A stretch of DNA of 44,992 nt from a virus, in the IMG/VR virus record IMGVR_UViG_3300005340_000018, positions 1-44,992 of that record; one strand, given 5' to 3'. A program made the translations under genes and the position numbers. This document shows positions 39,300 through 44,992 of this stretch, piece after piece; position 1 is the first letter of the stretch; every line of letters starts with the position of its first letter. The notes below the pieces were generated by a model. The model was not told where the DNA came from. It made no database searches and saw nothing but the letters and a program-made list of their open reading frames with translations.

Positions 39300-39303
39300 T
39301 TGT

Positions 39304-39651
39304 ATGGCACATGGATTTAACACGGCTTGGAGATGTTTCTGGTCACATTTCCTGCCGGCGACTAAACACGACCTGCAAAGATTGGAAGCAATAATTATGG
39401 CTACGACTCAAGAACTGATTCAGCAATTGAACGCCGTCAAAGCGGAGCAGCAAGCGAGCGCCGATCAAATTGTCAAAATCGGCACAGAGATTGACGGTCT
39501 GCAAAAGACCGTCCAAGACCTGAAAGATGCCTTGGCTAATCAAACCGCTCCCTCTCAGGAGTTGGTTGATGCGGTCAACGCTGTTGTGGCCGGAAGCTCG
39601 GCGGTCAAAGCTGCGACCCAAGCCGATGACGACAAAGTTCCCGACGCGTAA
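39304..39651 (+). CDS. Coiled-coil protein, 115 aa
   Basis: ATG 39304, five bases after the previous stop. The N-terminal part FWSHFLPATKHDLQRLEAII resembles a lead often seen before small coiled-coil phage proteins. Residues 32-115 are a helix with Gln/Glu/Ala heptads (LIQQLNAVKAEQQASADQIV, then IDGLQKTVQDLKDALANQT). A later start at ATG 39397 is possible. Function unknown; perhaps a structural or lysis-timing protein. Confidence 0.7.
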   Translation: MAHGFNTAWRCFWSHFLPATKHDLQRLEAIIMATTQELIQQLNAVKAEQQASADQIVKIGTEIDGLQKTVQDLKDALANQTAPSQELVDAVNAVVAGSSAVKAATQADDDKVPDA

Positions 39652-39709
39652 ATAATCCGGGGCAGACTGGCGTTTTCTCGAATTGAATTCTGGCAGTTTG
39701 CCTTTGAAA

Positions 39710-39749
39710 GCCAGTCACCTCGGCAACTGTTTTGCCGGGGTTGGCTGGC
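39710..39749 (+). terminator. Long imperfect hairpin before the beta-propeller gene (terminator or attenuator)
   Basis: The arm from GCCAG (39710) through CACCTCGGCAA pairs with TTGCCGGGG through to CTGGC (ending 39749), about 17 pairs with one bulge. GAAAAGTTTT follows. CTGGC at about 39690 can pair with the same GCCAG, giving a competing hairpin. It could end the lysis transcript or control the next gene. Confidence 0.6.
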
Positions 39750-39761
39750 TGAAAAGTTTTA

Positions 39762-41444
39762 ATGATTAAAATCCTGATAATGGCCGCGCTGGTATCGTCA
39801 GATGTTCCACCGCCGCCTCCCGGCTACGTTCCACCAAAGACAAAGTTGATCTCCCCGAAGGCCGCGGATCTGCAATCGGGATCGGCAATGGTCAAGGCGG
39901 CCGCAATTCCCGCCTTCGTTCCCCCTTCTGGCTTCGTCATAACCAATATCACGGTCGTAAACGGCCAGGTCTCGCTCGCTTGGCAAAAAGGCACAAATAC
40001 CGGCTTATTCCAGGCTGAAGGTGCTATCGAGCCGTCAGGACCATGGCTTGCGCAAGGACTTCCGACCACGGGGAACAGCTCTAGCTTTCCAGCCAGCATT
40101 TGCCACTACTGGCGCGTAATGGCCACAGCGGCCGTACAGCCGCCGCAAACCACTTGGGCCAAGCGTTTAGGCGGATCCGGTACAGACTTCGGCTGTGTCG
40201 TGACCACTGACGCCATTGGCAACGTGCTTGTGGCCGGGGTATTCGAAGGCTCGGTTGACTTCGGAAGCGGCACGCCATTGGCCAGCGCCGGCGGCTACGA
40301 CGTGTTTCTAGCGAAATACACACCTACAGGCACCCACCTTTGGTCAAAACGCTACGGCGGGGTAAATAGCGAAGTCCCTAAGTGCATTGCGCAAGACTCG
40401 CTGGGGAACATTTTCCTTTGTGGAAGTCTGCAAGGCGGCTCACTGATGAAGCTGGACGCTTTAGGCACGCTTTTATGGACGAAGGGACCAGTCGCCACCG
40501 GCTTGCAAAACGTCAATTTCGCAAGTATCGCGACTGACTCGGCTGGCAACGTTATCGCTACAGGGTCGTTTGTGGCCGGCTTCTCGACGCCAATGGACTT
40601 CGGCGACGGTCACACGCTCTCGAGCGCTTTTGGCTCCACAGACGCTTTCCTGGCCAAGTATTCCCCGCTGGGCACATGCTTATTTGCTAAGAGTTTCGTC
40701 AATTTCGGCGATACAGAATACGGCACCGGCGTCGCCACGGACCATTCGGACAACATTTTGCTGGCCGGTTACGCCTTTGCTGGCATTGACCTCGGCGGCG
40801 GCGACCTTGAAAATGGGGGATATGGCGCCTATGGCTACCTTGCCAAGTTCTCACCTGCAGGCGCTCACCTTTGGTCACGAAAGACTGGCGATAAAGCCGC
40901 TGGAAGTCCGACGGCCGCATTTTCACGCACTCGCGGCATAAGCCTGGACAGCAATGGCGACGTGGCTATCTGTGGGGATTGGAATTATCAAGCGGACTGG
41001 GGAGGCGGGCCCGTAGTCGCGTCAGCACCCAATGCCAACGGCTTTGTGGCGAAGTATGCGAATGGGGATGGTCACTATCTCTGGGCGTCGATTATAACGG
41101 GAAACCTGAATATTACACCGACTTCAATGGCGACGGACGGCCAGAACAACGTTGTTTTGACCGGGGTATTCAAAGGCACTTACAACTTCGGCGGCCAGAC
41201 GATAACCACAACCGGCCAATGGGACATTGATGATTGCTTCGTGGCTAAGTATTCCGGCTCAGGTAGCGTCGTCTGGGCTCAACACTTCGGCGGCACCAGT
41301 GGCGATAATGGGAACTCGATAGCGGTGGACCTCGCTGGCTATCCGTTTGTCACTGGCGCTTTTCAGGGAACGGGGAATTTTGCCGGTCAAACGCTGGTGA
41401 CCGCTGGCGGGTTGGATGCGTTTTTGATTAGGGTTGCGCCGTGA
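39762..41444 (+). CDS. Secreted beta-propeller protein with SBBP-type repeats, 560 aa
   Basis: After a short N-terminal hydrophobic stretch (KILIMAALVSS) and a Pro-rich link comes a small beta domain (VVNGQVSLAWQKGTNTGLFQ). Then about eight repeats follow of the form W-(A/S)-(K/R)-x-x-GG, DAxGNVLVAGVFEG, DVFLAKYTPTGTHLWSK. These are SBBP/delta-60-like repeats that form beta-propellers. Such proteins are common in secreted proteins of environmental bacteria. In a phage this is a likely host-derived adhesin or glycan-binding protein. The export signal is short and uncertain. Its stop overlaps a tiny membrane gene (GTGA). Confidence 0.8.
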   Translation: MIKILIMAALVSSDVPPPPPGYVPPKTKLISPKAADLQSGSAMVKAAAIPAFVPPSGFVITNITVVNGQVSLAWQKGTNTGLFQAEGAIEPSGPWLAQGLPTTGNSSSFPASICHYWRVMATAAVQPPQTTWAKRLGGSGTDFGCVVTTDAIGNVLVAGVFEGSVDFGSGTPLASAGGYDVFLAKYTPTGTHLWSKRYGGVNSEVPKCIAQDSLGNIFLCGSLQGGSLMKLDALGTLLWTKGPVATGLQNVNFASIATDSAGNVIATGSFVAGFSTPMDFGDGHTLSSAFGSTDAFLAKYSPLGTCLFAKSFVNFGDTEYGTGVATDHSDNILLAGYAFAGIDLGGGDLENGGYGAYGYLAKFSPAGAHLWSRKTGDKAAGSPTAAFSRTRGISLDSNGDVAICGDWNYQADWGGGPVVASAPNANGFVAKYANGDGHYLWASIITGNLNITPTSMATDGQNNVVLTGVFKGTYNFGGQTITTTGQWDIDDCFVAKYSGSGSVVWAQHFGGTSGDNGNSIAVDLAGYPFVTGAFQGTGNFAGQTLVTAGGLDAFLIRVAP

Positions 41445-41539
41445 TCTTATTCGCTGCCGGATTTTTAACCGCTATTGCCGTCGAAGTGTTTCTGCTTTGG
41501 CTTGGACTCAGGCGTTGCGACCGGCGTCCGCACGGCTAA
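41441..41539 (+). CDS. Tiny membrane peptide, 32 aa
   Basis: GTG 41441 overlaps the propeller stop (GTGA). One hydrophobic segment (ILFAAGFLTAIAVEVFLLWLGL) is followed by basic RRCDRRPHG. The gene runs into the 3' end of the opposing gene (41465-42004) by 75 bases, so the two transcripts collide. Confidence 0.45.
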   Translation: MILFAAGFLTAIAVEVFLLWLGLRRCDRRPHG

Positions 41540-42004
41540 TGCAACCGACACCACCCTTCCACGTATCTCCAACTTGCCCGGACCGTCCAAAAGCAGGACA
41601 AGACGTTCGGCGCACCGTCTTATTTTCCTCCTCGTTAGCTCGCTCGTGCTGTTGATCGTGAACCCTCGGCACTCGGCTAAGGCGGCTTTGAAGCCGAAAA
41701 AGCCAGCGCGGTAACGTCGATACACTTCGTCGGGTGCGCGGGATACGCGGAGGATTTCGGAGATGCGTGGGTGTGGAAAATGTTTCTCAAGCAACTTTCT
41801 TACCTCATTATCACTCAACTGGTTTTGGCGAATGAGATCGCACATGCGCATGTAGAGGCTATGTATGGCTTCGCAGCCTTTGACGAGGGTTTCAGCTAAA
41901 GAGGACAACTCCCGAGCGGCTGAAACTGTGTCGTGTTTTTGAATTGTCCAGCGTGACGGAAACTCTACGATAGTGGGTGCGCAAAGGTCCATGTAACGTG
42001 TCAT
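41465..42004 (-). CDS. Minus-strand regulatory-region protein, 179 aa
   Basis: One of two minus-strand genes in the window. Helical, with paired Leu/Arg stretches (ELSSLAETLVKGCEAIHSLY, then LSDNEVRKLLEKHFPHPRIS, then RAPDEVYRRYRAGFFGFKAA) and a basic C-terminus. The VRKLLEKHFPHPRISEILRV region could be a DNA-binding helix-turn-helix. Start at ATG 42004 (a later Met follows at residue 5). Transcription opposite to the lytic genes and nearness to the divergent RHH pair suggest a lysogeny or control function. No family recognised. Confidence 0.65.
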   Translation of the reverse strand: MTRYMDLCAPTIVEFPSRWTIQKHDTVSAARELSSLAETLVKGCEAIHSLYMRMCDLIRQNQLSDNEVRKLLEKHFPHPRISEILRVSRAPDEVYRRYRAGFFGFKAALAECRGFTINSTSELTRRKIRRCAERLVLLLDGPGKLEIRGRVVSVALAVRTPVATPESKPKQKHFDGNSG

Positions 42005-42192
42005 TACGTCGGCGTACGAAGCAGGGTGCGTGCCGTTGTTTGACTTTGAAACCGCGTGAACATTGGGGAATTATTTTCGCTTCGGGAATTTTCTTACATT
42101 GTCCGTAATATGCTCAAATTTGCGCTGAAGCACCCCAATGGTGCGACCGTCACTTCCAGATCGCGCTCGCGCTCCAACTAGCCGCGATCCTT
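42005..42192. other. Non-coding gap between two minus-strand genes, with inverted repeats
   Basis: No credible gene in 188 bases. Two inverted repeats are visible: GCACC/GGTGC (42130-42144, loop CCAAT) and GATCGCG/CGCGATC (42159-42165 and 42183-42189). The second lies right after the end of the minus-strand RHH gene and may be its transcription end, though no T-run follows. An upstream AT-rich stretch (42065-42110) may hold a promoter for the 42004 gene. Confidence 0.5.
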
Positions 42193-42441
42193 TTAAGCTG
42201 CGATACGATACCCGTCCAGTTGGAGATCGGGTTGATTAAAAGACAGTTCCTTTAGTGCCTGGGTTTGCTTGTAAGCCAGTTCCGCTATCACCTTTTTTCC
42301 GCATTCCCGCATGGCTTCATTGAGTATTTGCGCCATTGTCAGGCCTGCGCTTTGCGCCTTGTCCACCATCTCTTCAACGTCGCGATCTGGCTCAAAGGAA
42401 TAGATCCGACGCTTCTTTTTTACCCCGTCCTTATTTTTCAC
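42193..42441 (-). CDS. Ribbon-helix-helix-like repressor, 82 aa
   Basis: GTG start at 42441, reading toward the left. The first part is basic (VKKKRRIYSFEPDRDVEEMV), followed by DKAQSAGLTMAQILNEAMRE and a Lys/Leu helix. The pattern RxxxSFxPxxDVxxMxDxAxxxGxTxxxIxNEx, a strand followed by two helices, is what one expects of Arc/Mnt/CopG-type RHH repressors. The protein encoded divergently at 42556 shares it closely. Probably binds the TGCAT repeats in the gap. Confidence 0.75.
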   Translation of the reverse strand: MKNKDGVKKKRRIYSFEPDRDVEEMVDKAQSAGLTMAQILNEAMRECGKKVIAELAYKQTQALKELSFNQPDLQLDGYRIAA

Positions 42442-42452
42442 AAGTCCAAATG

Positions 42453-42561
42453 TGCATGAATTGCATTACAAGTCAATGCAAATCTACCATACCTAAAAAG
42501 TATAGTGGGAAATGAAATAATCCTTGCATGGCACGCATGACATGCCTTATACGTCATGCAT
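42453..42561. promoter_or_regulatory. Operator-rich divergent promoter region
   Basis: In about 110 bases TGCAT or its complement recurs. TTGCATT/AATGCAA (42461-42467 and 42475-42481) is an exact 7-bp inverted repeat. GCATGACATGC (42535-42545) is a perfect palindrome. ATGCAT at 42556-42561 sits on the start of the rightward gene. TTGCAT (42524-42529), 17 bases, then TTATAC (42547-42552) is a possible rightward promoter overlapping these repeats. TATAGT at 42501 is another -10 candidate. The leftward promoter is less clear (TTGACT on the minus strand at 42476-42471). Confidence 0.65.
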
Positions 42562-42759
42562 ATGAGTGAAAACGCGGATAGAAACAAAAGGGTAATCAAG
42601 AGTTTTGAACCAGACCCGGACGTGCGGGCCATGCTTGATCGCGCGGATAAGGACGGGATCACGCTAGTCCACATCTGCAATGAGGGGGTGCGTGCTTGGC
42701 TGATAAAGAAGGGTTACGCGCGGAAACAGGACCAATTGGAAATGGCAAAAGCGGCCTAA
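42556..42759 (+). CDS. Ribbon-helix-helix-like repressor, 67 aa, paralogue of the minus-strand one
   Basis: Core RVIKSFEPDPDVRAMLDRAD, then GITLVHICNEGVRAWLIKKG, shares the SFEPDxDVxxMxDxAxxxGxTxxxIxNE pattern with the 82-residue minus-strand protein; about half the core positions agree. The two probably arose by duplication and now form a two-repressor switch. Two in-frame ATGs (42556 and 42562) are possible; the second is nearer the expected transcription start, giving an almost leaderless message. Confidence 0.78.
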   Translation: MHMSENADRNKRVIKSFEPDPDVRAMLDRADKDGITLVHICNEGVRAWLIKKGYARKQDQLEMAKAA

Positions 42760-42786
42760 TCCCCTGCCCTGCTGAACTGAACGGCA

Positions 42787-43908
42787 ATGGACATTTTATC
42801 CATTAAGATCCCTCCCCGGACTCGAAAGGAGTTTGGCGACCTGAAGGCGCTGGCCGCGAGCATTAACGAAGTCGGCCTGCTTCACCCCATTGTTATCGAC
42901 GGCAAAAACAACCTGATCGCCGGTGAGCGCCGATTGCGCGCTGCGGCCTTGCTTGGATGGAAAGAAGTTCCGACGCGGATCATTGCCAAGCTGGACGATG
43001 CCTTGTTGGCGTTAAGTGCCGAGCGGGACGAGAACACTTGCCGCGAACCGTTTCGGCCTACCGAGGCCGTGGCGATGGGTGAGCGGTTGGAAAAGCTTTT
43101 GAAGCCGCTGGCGGAAAAGAGGAGAGAAGAAACTCAAGGCAGACCAAAAAATGGTTCAAAAAGAACTGCCGGAAATTTACCGGCAGTTTCCGAAACCCGA
43201 GATGCTGTTGGGTCCGCTGTCGGCATGTCCGGCAAAACCTACGAGGCCGCGAAGTCTGTAGTTGAAGCCGCAAAGCTAAACCCTGTTCTCGCTCCGGTCG
43301 TGGAGGAAATGGATCGGACTGGAAACGTCAATCGAGCCGTCACCGCGATAAGGCAACACAAGAAACTTTCTACAACTCCGGTCAAGGTTGAAACCCCCGG
43401 CTTCCCCGACGGTCCATTTCGCTGTGTCGTTATCGATCCCCCTTGGCCAATTAAAAAGATCCAATTCGACCGCAGGCCGGTGGAAAAAGAGTCAATGGAT
43501 TACCCCACCCTTTCACTTGATGAGATAAAGGCGCTTCCAGTGAACCGCCTATGCAATCAGGACGGCACGCACGTTTATCTATGGGTGACGCACAAGTTTC
43601 TACCGTTCGGGCTCGAACTATTTGAAGCCTGGGGGGTTCGTTACGAATGCCTTTTGACGTGGAACAAGCGAACCGCGCAGCCGTTATGGTGGCGCTTCAC
43701 AACCGAGCATTGCCTTTTCGGAAAGGTTGCCAGCTTGAGTCCACTGAAAAAGGGTGAGGACGTAGCTTTCGATGCGCCACAGCAAAAGCACTCACACAAG
43801 CCGGAACAGTTTTTCGATCTGGTAAGGCGGGTTTCGCCAGAGCCGCGCCTTACGATGTTCGATGGCAAAAGGGAAGGCTTTGAAAGTTGGGGGATGGTTC
43901 ATGCGTAA
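42787..43908 (+). CDS. ParB-like domain fused to MT-A70-type N6-adenine methyltransferase
   Basis: Residues about 1-95 are a ParB/Srx-type domain (FGDLKALAASINEVGLLHPI, GKNNLIAGERRLRAAALLGW, AERDENTCREPFRPTEAV). A Lys/Arg-rich linker follows. From about 212 an MT-A70 fold begins at VVIDPPWPIK (motif DPPW, about 215-221), then YPTLSLDEIKALPVNRLCNQ, HVYLWVTHKFLPFGLELFEA, WGVRYECLLTWNK and KPEQFFDLVRRVSPEPRLTM. These fusions methylate adenine in phage and plasmid DNA; the ParB part may guide DNA binding. Orphan, with no restriction partner. It overlaps the next gene by eight bases. Confidence 0.9.
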   Translation: MDILSIKIPPRTRKEFGDLKALAASINEVGLLHPIVIDGKNNLIAGERRLRAAALLGWKEVPTRIIAKLDDALLALSAERDENTCREPFRPTEAVAMGERLEKLLKPLAEKRREETQGRPKNGSKRTAGNLPAVSETRDAVGSAVGMSGKTYEAAKSVVEAAKLNPVLAPVVEEMDRTGNVNRAVTAIRQHKKLSTTPVKVETPGFPDGPFRCVVIDPPWPIKKIQFDRRPVEKESMDYPTLSLDEIKALPVNRLCNQDGTHVYLWVTHKFLPFGLELFEAWGVRYECLLTWNKRTAQPLWWRFTTEHCLFGKVASLSPLKKGEDVAFDAPQQKHSHKPEQFFDLVRRVSPEPRLTMFDGKREGFESWGMVHA

Positions 43909-44542
43909 TCACACTAACTTTTTAGGCTCATTCAAGTGGGCGCAAACCTGGATACCCAAAATAGCTCCCATTCTCGGTCGTTACGCATTTAGAGAGTCCA
44001 CATTTGAAGAGGACACAAAGGAAGCGACCGATCTAATAGTGCTAAGGGCCGAGGGATTGAGGGTTGCCTGCAGGGTGCGTAAGCCGGGTTACGTTGAGAA
44101 ATACGCCGGAGAGATTACGATCACCACCCGCCGCGAGACTGGTTCTCCCTGCGAGTGGGATAAGCTGGATCGTGCTGACTGGCTTTTCTATGCGCACGCA
44201 ACCAAGGAGAATATCACAGACGAAGGCGCGAGACTTTGGCCTTACACAATTATTGACGTAAAAAAGGCACTCCCGAAATTGAGGGAACTAAAAAACAGGC
44301 TTCCCGAGCAACCGAATAGGGATGCTCTCGGAAAGCGTTGCTTCTTTACCGCCTTCCGGGTTGCCGCACTTGATCCCGGTTGTTTTATTTACAAGCCGAT
44401 TCTCGGAATCGTGCCAGCGAAGCCAATGGCGGTGAACGGAGGCGGAATGCTTCAGATCGCACGCAAGGAACTACCGGAACCACCGCGCAACGCCGTTCAG
44501 GAAATGCTGAATTTCCCGACAGAGAAAATGCAACTCGCCTAA
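43901..44542 (+). CDS. Conserved phage protein with nuclease-like core, 213 aa
   Basis: Start at ATG 43901, just inside the methyltransferase end. The region FREST-EEDTKEATDLIVL, then GLRVACRVRKPGYVEKYAGE, then ITITTRRETGSPCEWDKLDR and ADWLFYAHA matches a widespread phage protein with an ATDL...RVR...Y...ITIR...E pattern. That pattern resembles a degenerate restriction-endonuclease-like fold. True nuclease activity is unproven. It follows the MT-A70 methyltransferase, which makes a DNA-processing role plausible. Confidence 0.75.
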   Translation: MRNHTNFLGSFKWAQTWIPKIAPILGRYAFRESTFEEDTKEATDLIVLRAEGLRVACRVRKPGYVEKYAGEITITTRRETGSPCEWDKLDRADWLFYAHATKENITDEGARLWPYTIIDVKKALPKLRELKNRLPEQPNRDALGKRCFFTAFRVAALDPGCFIYKPILGIVPAKPMAVNGGGMLQIARKELPEPPRNAVQEMLNFPTEKMQLA

Positions 44543-44581
44543 CCCCATGCTCACCCTCCTCATAACCGTCGAAGAAAAGTC

Positions 44582-44992
44582 ATGACCGAAGAACCTAAAA
44601 CAGAATTGCGCGGACCCGAATTGCTCAAGGCCGCAGTGAATCAAATTTTACTTCACCCCGAGACATGGAATCAACGTTCGTGGCATTGCGAAACTAGGCA
44701 TTGTATCGCCGGATGGTGCCAGGTTCTCGGCGGTAAAACTCAAAGCGATGGTGCTCAATCTGACATGCGCGATCTGGTTGGACTGTCTCACCATGAGGCG
44801 GTATGGCTCAGCGAACCACACCGATCGCTGTCTGAAATTTACTTCTTTGCAAAGGACATTTTAGGAAACCGCGCTGGCTTCGACCGCGATGGCTTCAACC
44901 GCGATGGCTTCGACCGCGATGGCTTCAACCGCGATGGCTTCAACCGCGATGGCTTCGACCGCGATGGCTTCAACCGCGATGGCTTCAACCGC
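44582..44992 (+). CDS. N-terminal part of the RDGF(N/D)-repeat protein (runs off the right end)
   Basis: ATG 44582 overlaps the stop of a 12-codon frame (44547-44585), so it may be translationally coupled. The first 98 residues (LLKAAVNQILLHPETWNQRS, then WHCETRHCIAGWCQVLGGKT, then DLVGLSHHEAVWLSEPHRSL) are a domain I recognise from many bacterial and phage hypotheticals that share the HPETWxQxxWHC...THCIAGW motif. After residue 98 comes the RAGFD/RDGFN pentapeptide array, which runs to the contig end and continues at 3-242. Function unknown; Asp-rich Gly turns could bind calcium. Confidence 0.78.
   Translation, partial: MTEEPKTELRGPELLKAAVNQILLHPETWNQRSWHCETRHCIAGWCQVLGGKTQSDGAQSDMRDLVGLSHHEAVWLSEPHRSLSEIYFFAKDILGNRAGFDRDGFNRDGFDRDGFNRDGFNRDGFDRDGFNRDGFNR
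44878..44992 (+). repeat. 15-bp tandem repeat array, right end
   Basis: About 7.7 copies of ACCGCGATGGCTTC(A/G), in frame with the gene from 44582. The last five bases (ACCGC) equal the first five bases of the window, and overlaying them keeps the reading frame. Confidence 0.97.

Noticed and set aside
1-44992. tRNA genes or an integrase with an attachment site
   Set aside because: No cloverleaf-like sequence was noticed in the few gaps, and no protein shows the R...HxxR...Y pattern of tyrosine integrases or the catalytic serine block of serine integrases. This is a reading by eye; a tRNA scan would settle it.

Overview
The window looks like a complete or near-complete genome of a tailed double-stranded DNA phage, assembled as a contig that breaks inside a 15-bp tandem repeat. 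The same repeat starts and ends the window. One open frame can be followed off the right end and back in at the left end, so the molecule is probably circular or circularly permuted. Almost all genes are on the + strand and packed into long operons with ATGA, GTGA or TAATG start/stop overlaps. The head genes are of the lambda type (GpA-like terminase, lambda-type portal, S49 prohead protease). A tape measure gene and many tail genes point to a long-tailed phage. The fibre proteins are rich in Thr/Asn and carry GDGSGLTN-type repeats, which I associate with Verrucomicrobiota and relatives. That host assignment is inference.

Layout. 0-9.7 kb: early region with small phage proteins, a RecT annealing protein with its PD-(D/E)XK nuclease partner, a PAPS-reductase-like ATPase, a GNAT-like protein, RusA resolvase and a TSPPY DNA methyltransferase. 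9.7-10.9 kb: replication gene with iteron-like repeats inside it. 10.9-14.1 kb: HNH nuclease and small and large terminase. 14.1-15.5 kb: a three-gene regulatory-looking cassette behind a near-consensus sigma70 promoter. 15.5-20.7 kb: head genes, closed by a strong terminator. 20.8-23.9 kb: fibre-like proteins with Sec signal peptides. 23.9-32.5 kb: connector and tail genes, with an HNH-AP2 homing endonuclease inserted. 32.5-37.6 kb: a 1699-residue fibre with YadA-like head repeats and an alpha-galactosidase-like (GH27) domain. 37.7-39.7 kb: holin, lipoprotein and small membrane genes. 39.8-41.5 kb: a secreted beta-propeller protein. 41.5-42.8 kb: a divergent regulatory region with two related ribbon-helix-helix-like proteins facing each other across an operator-rich gap. 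42.8-45.0 kb: a ParB/MT-A70 methyltransferase fusion, a conserved phage nuclease-like protein and the repeat protein that crosses the contig end.

The most unusual things are: (1) a GTTGAC box followed by a small hairpin that contains the start codon, found at four virion genes that lack a clear Shine-Dalgarno; (2) Sec signal peptides on virion-like fibre proteins, including one that joins YadA-like repeats and a GH27-like enzyme; (3) the RDGF(N/D) pentapeptide array at the contig ends; (4) the paralogous divergent switch. No integrase, tRNA, CRISPR array or recognisable endolysin was found.
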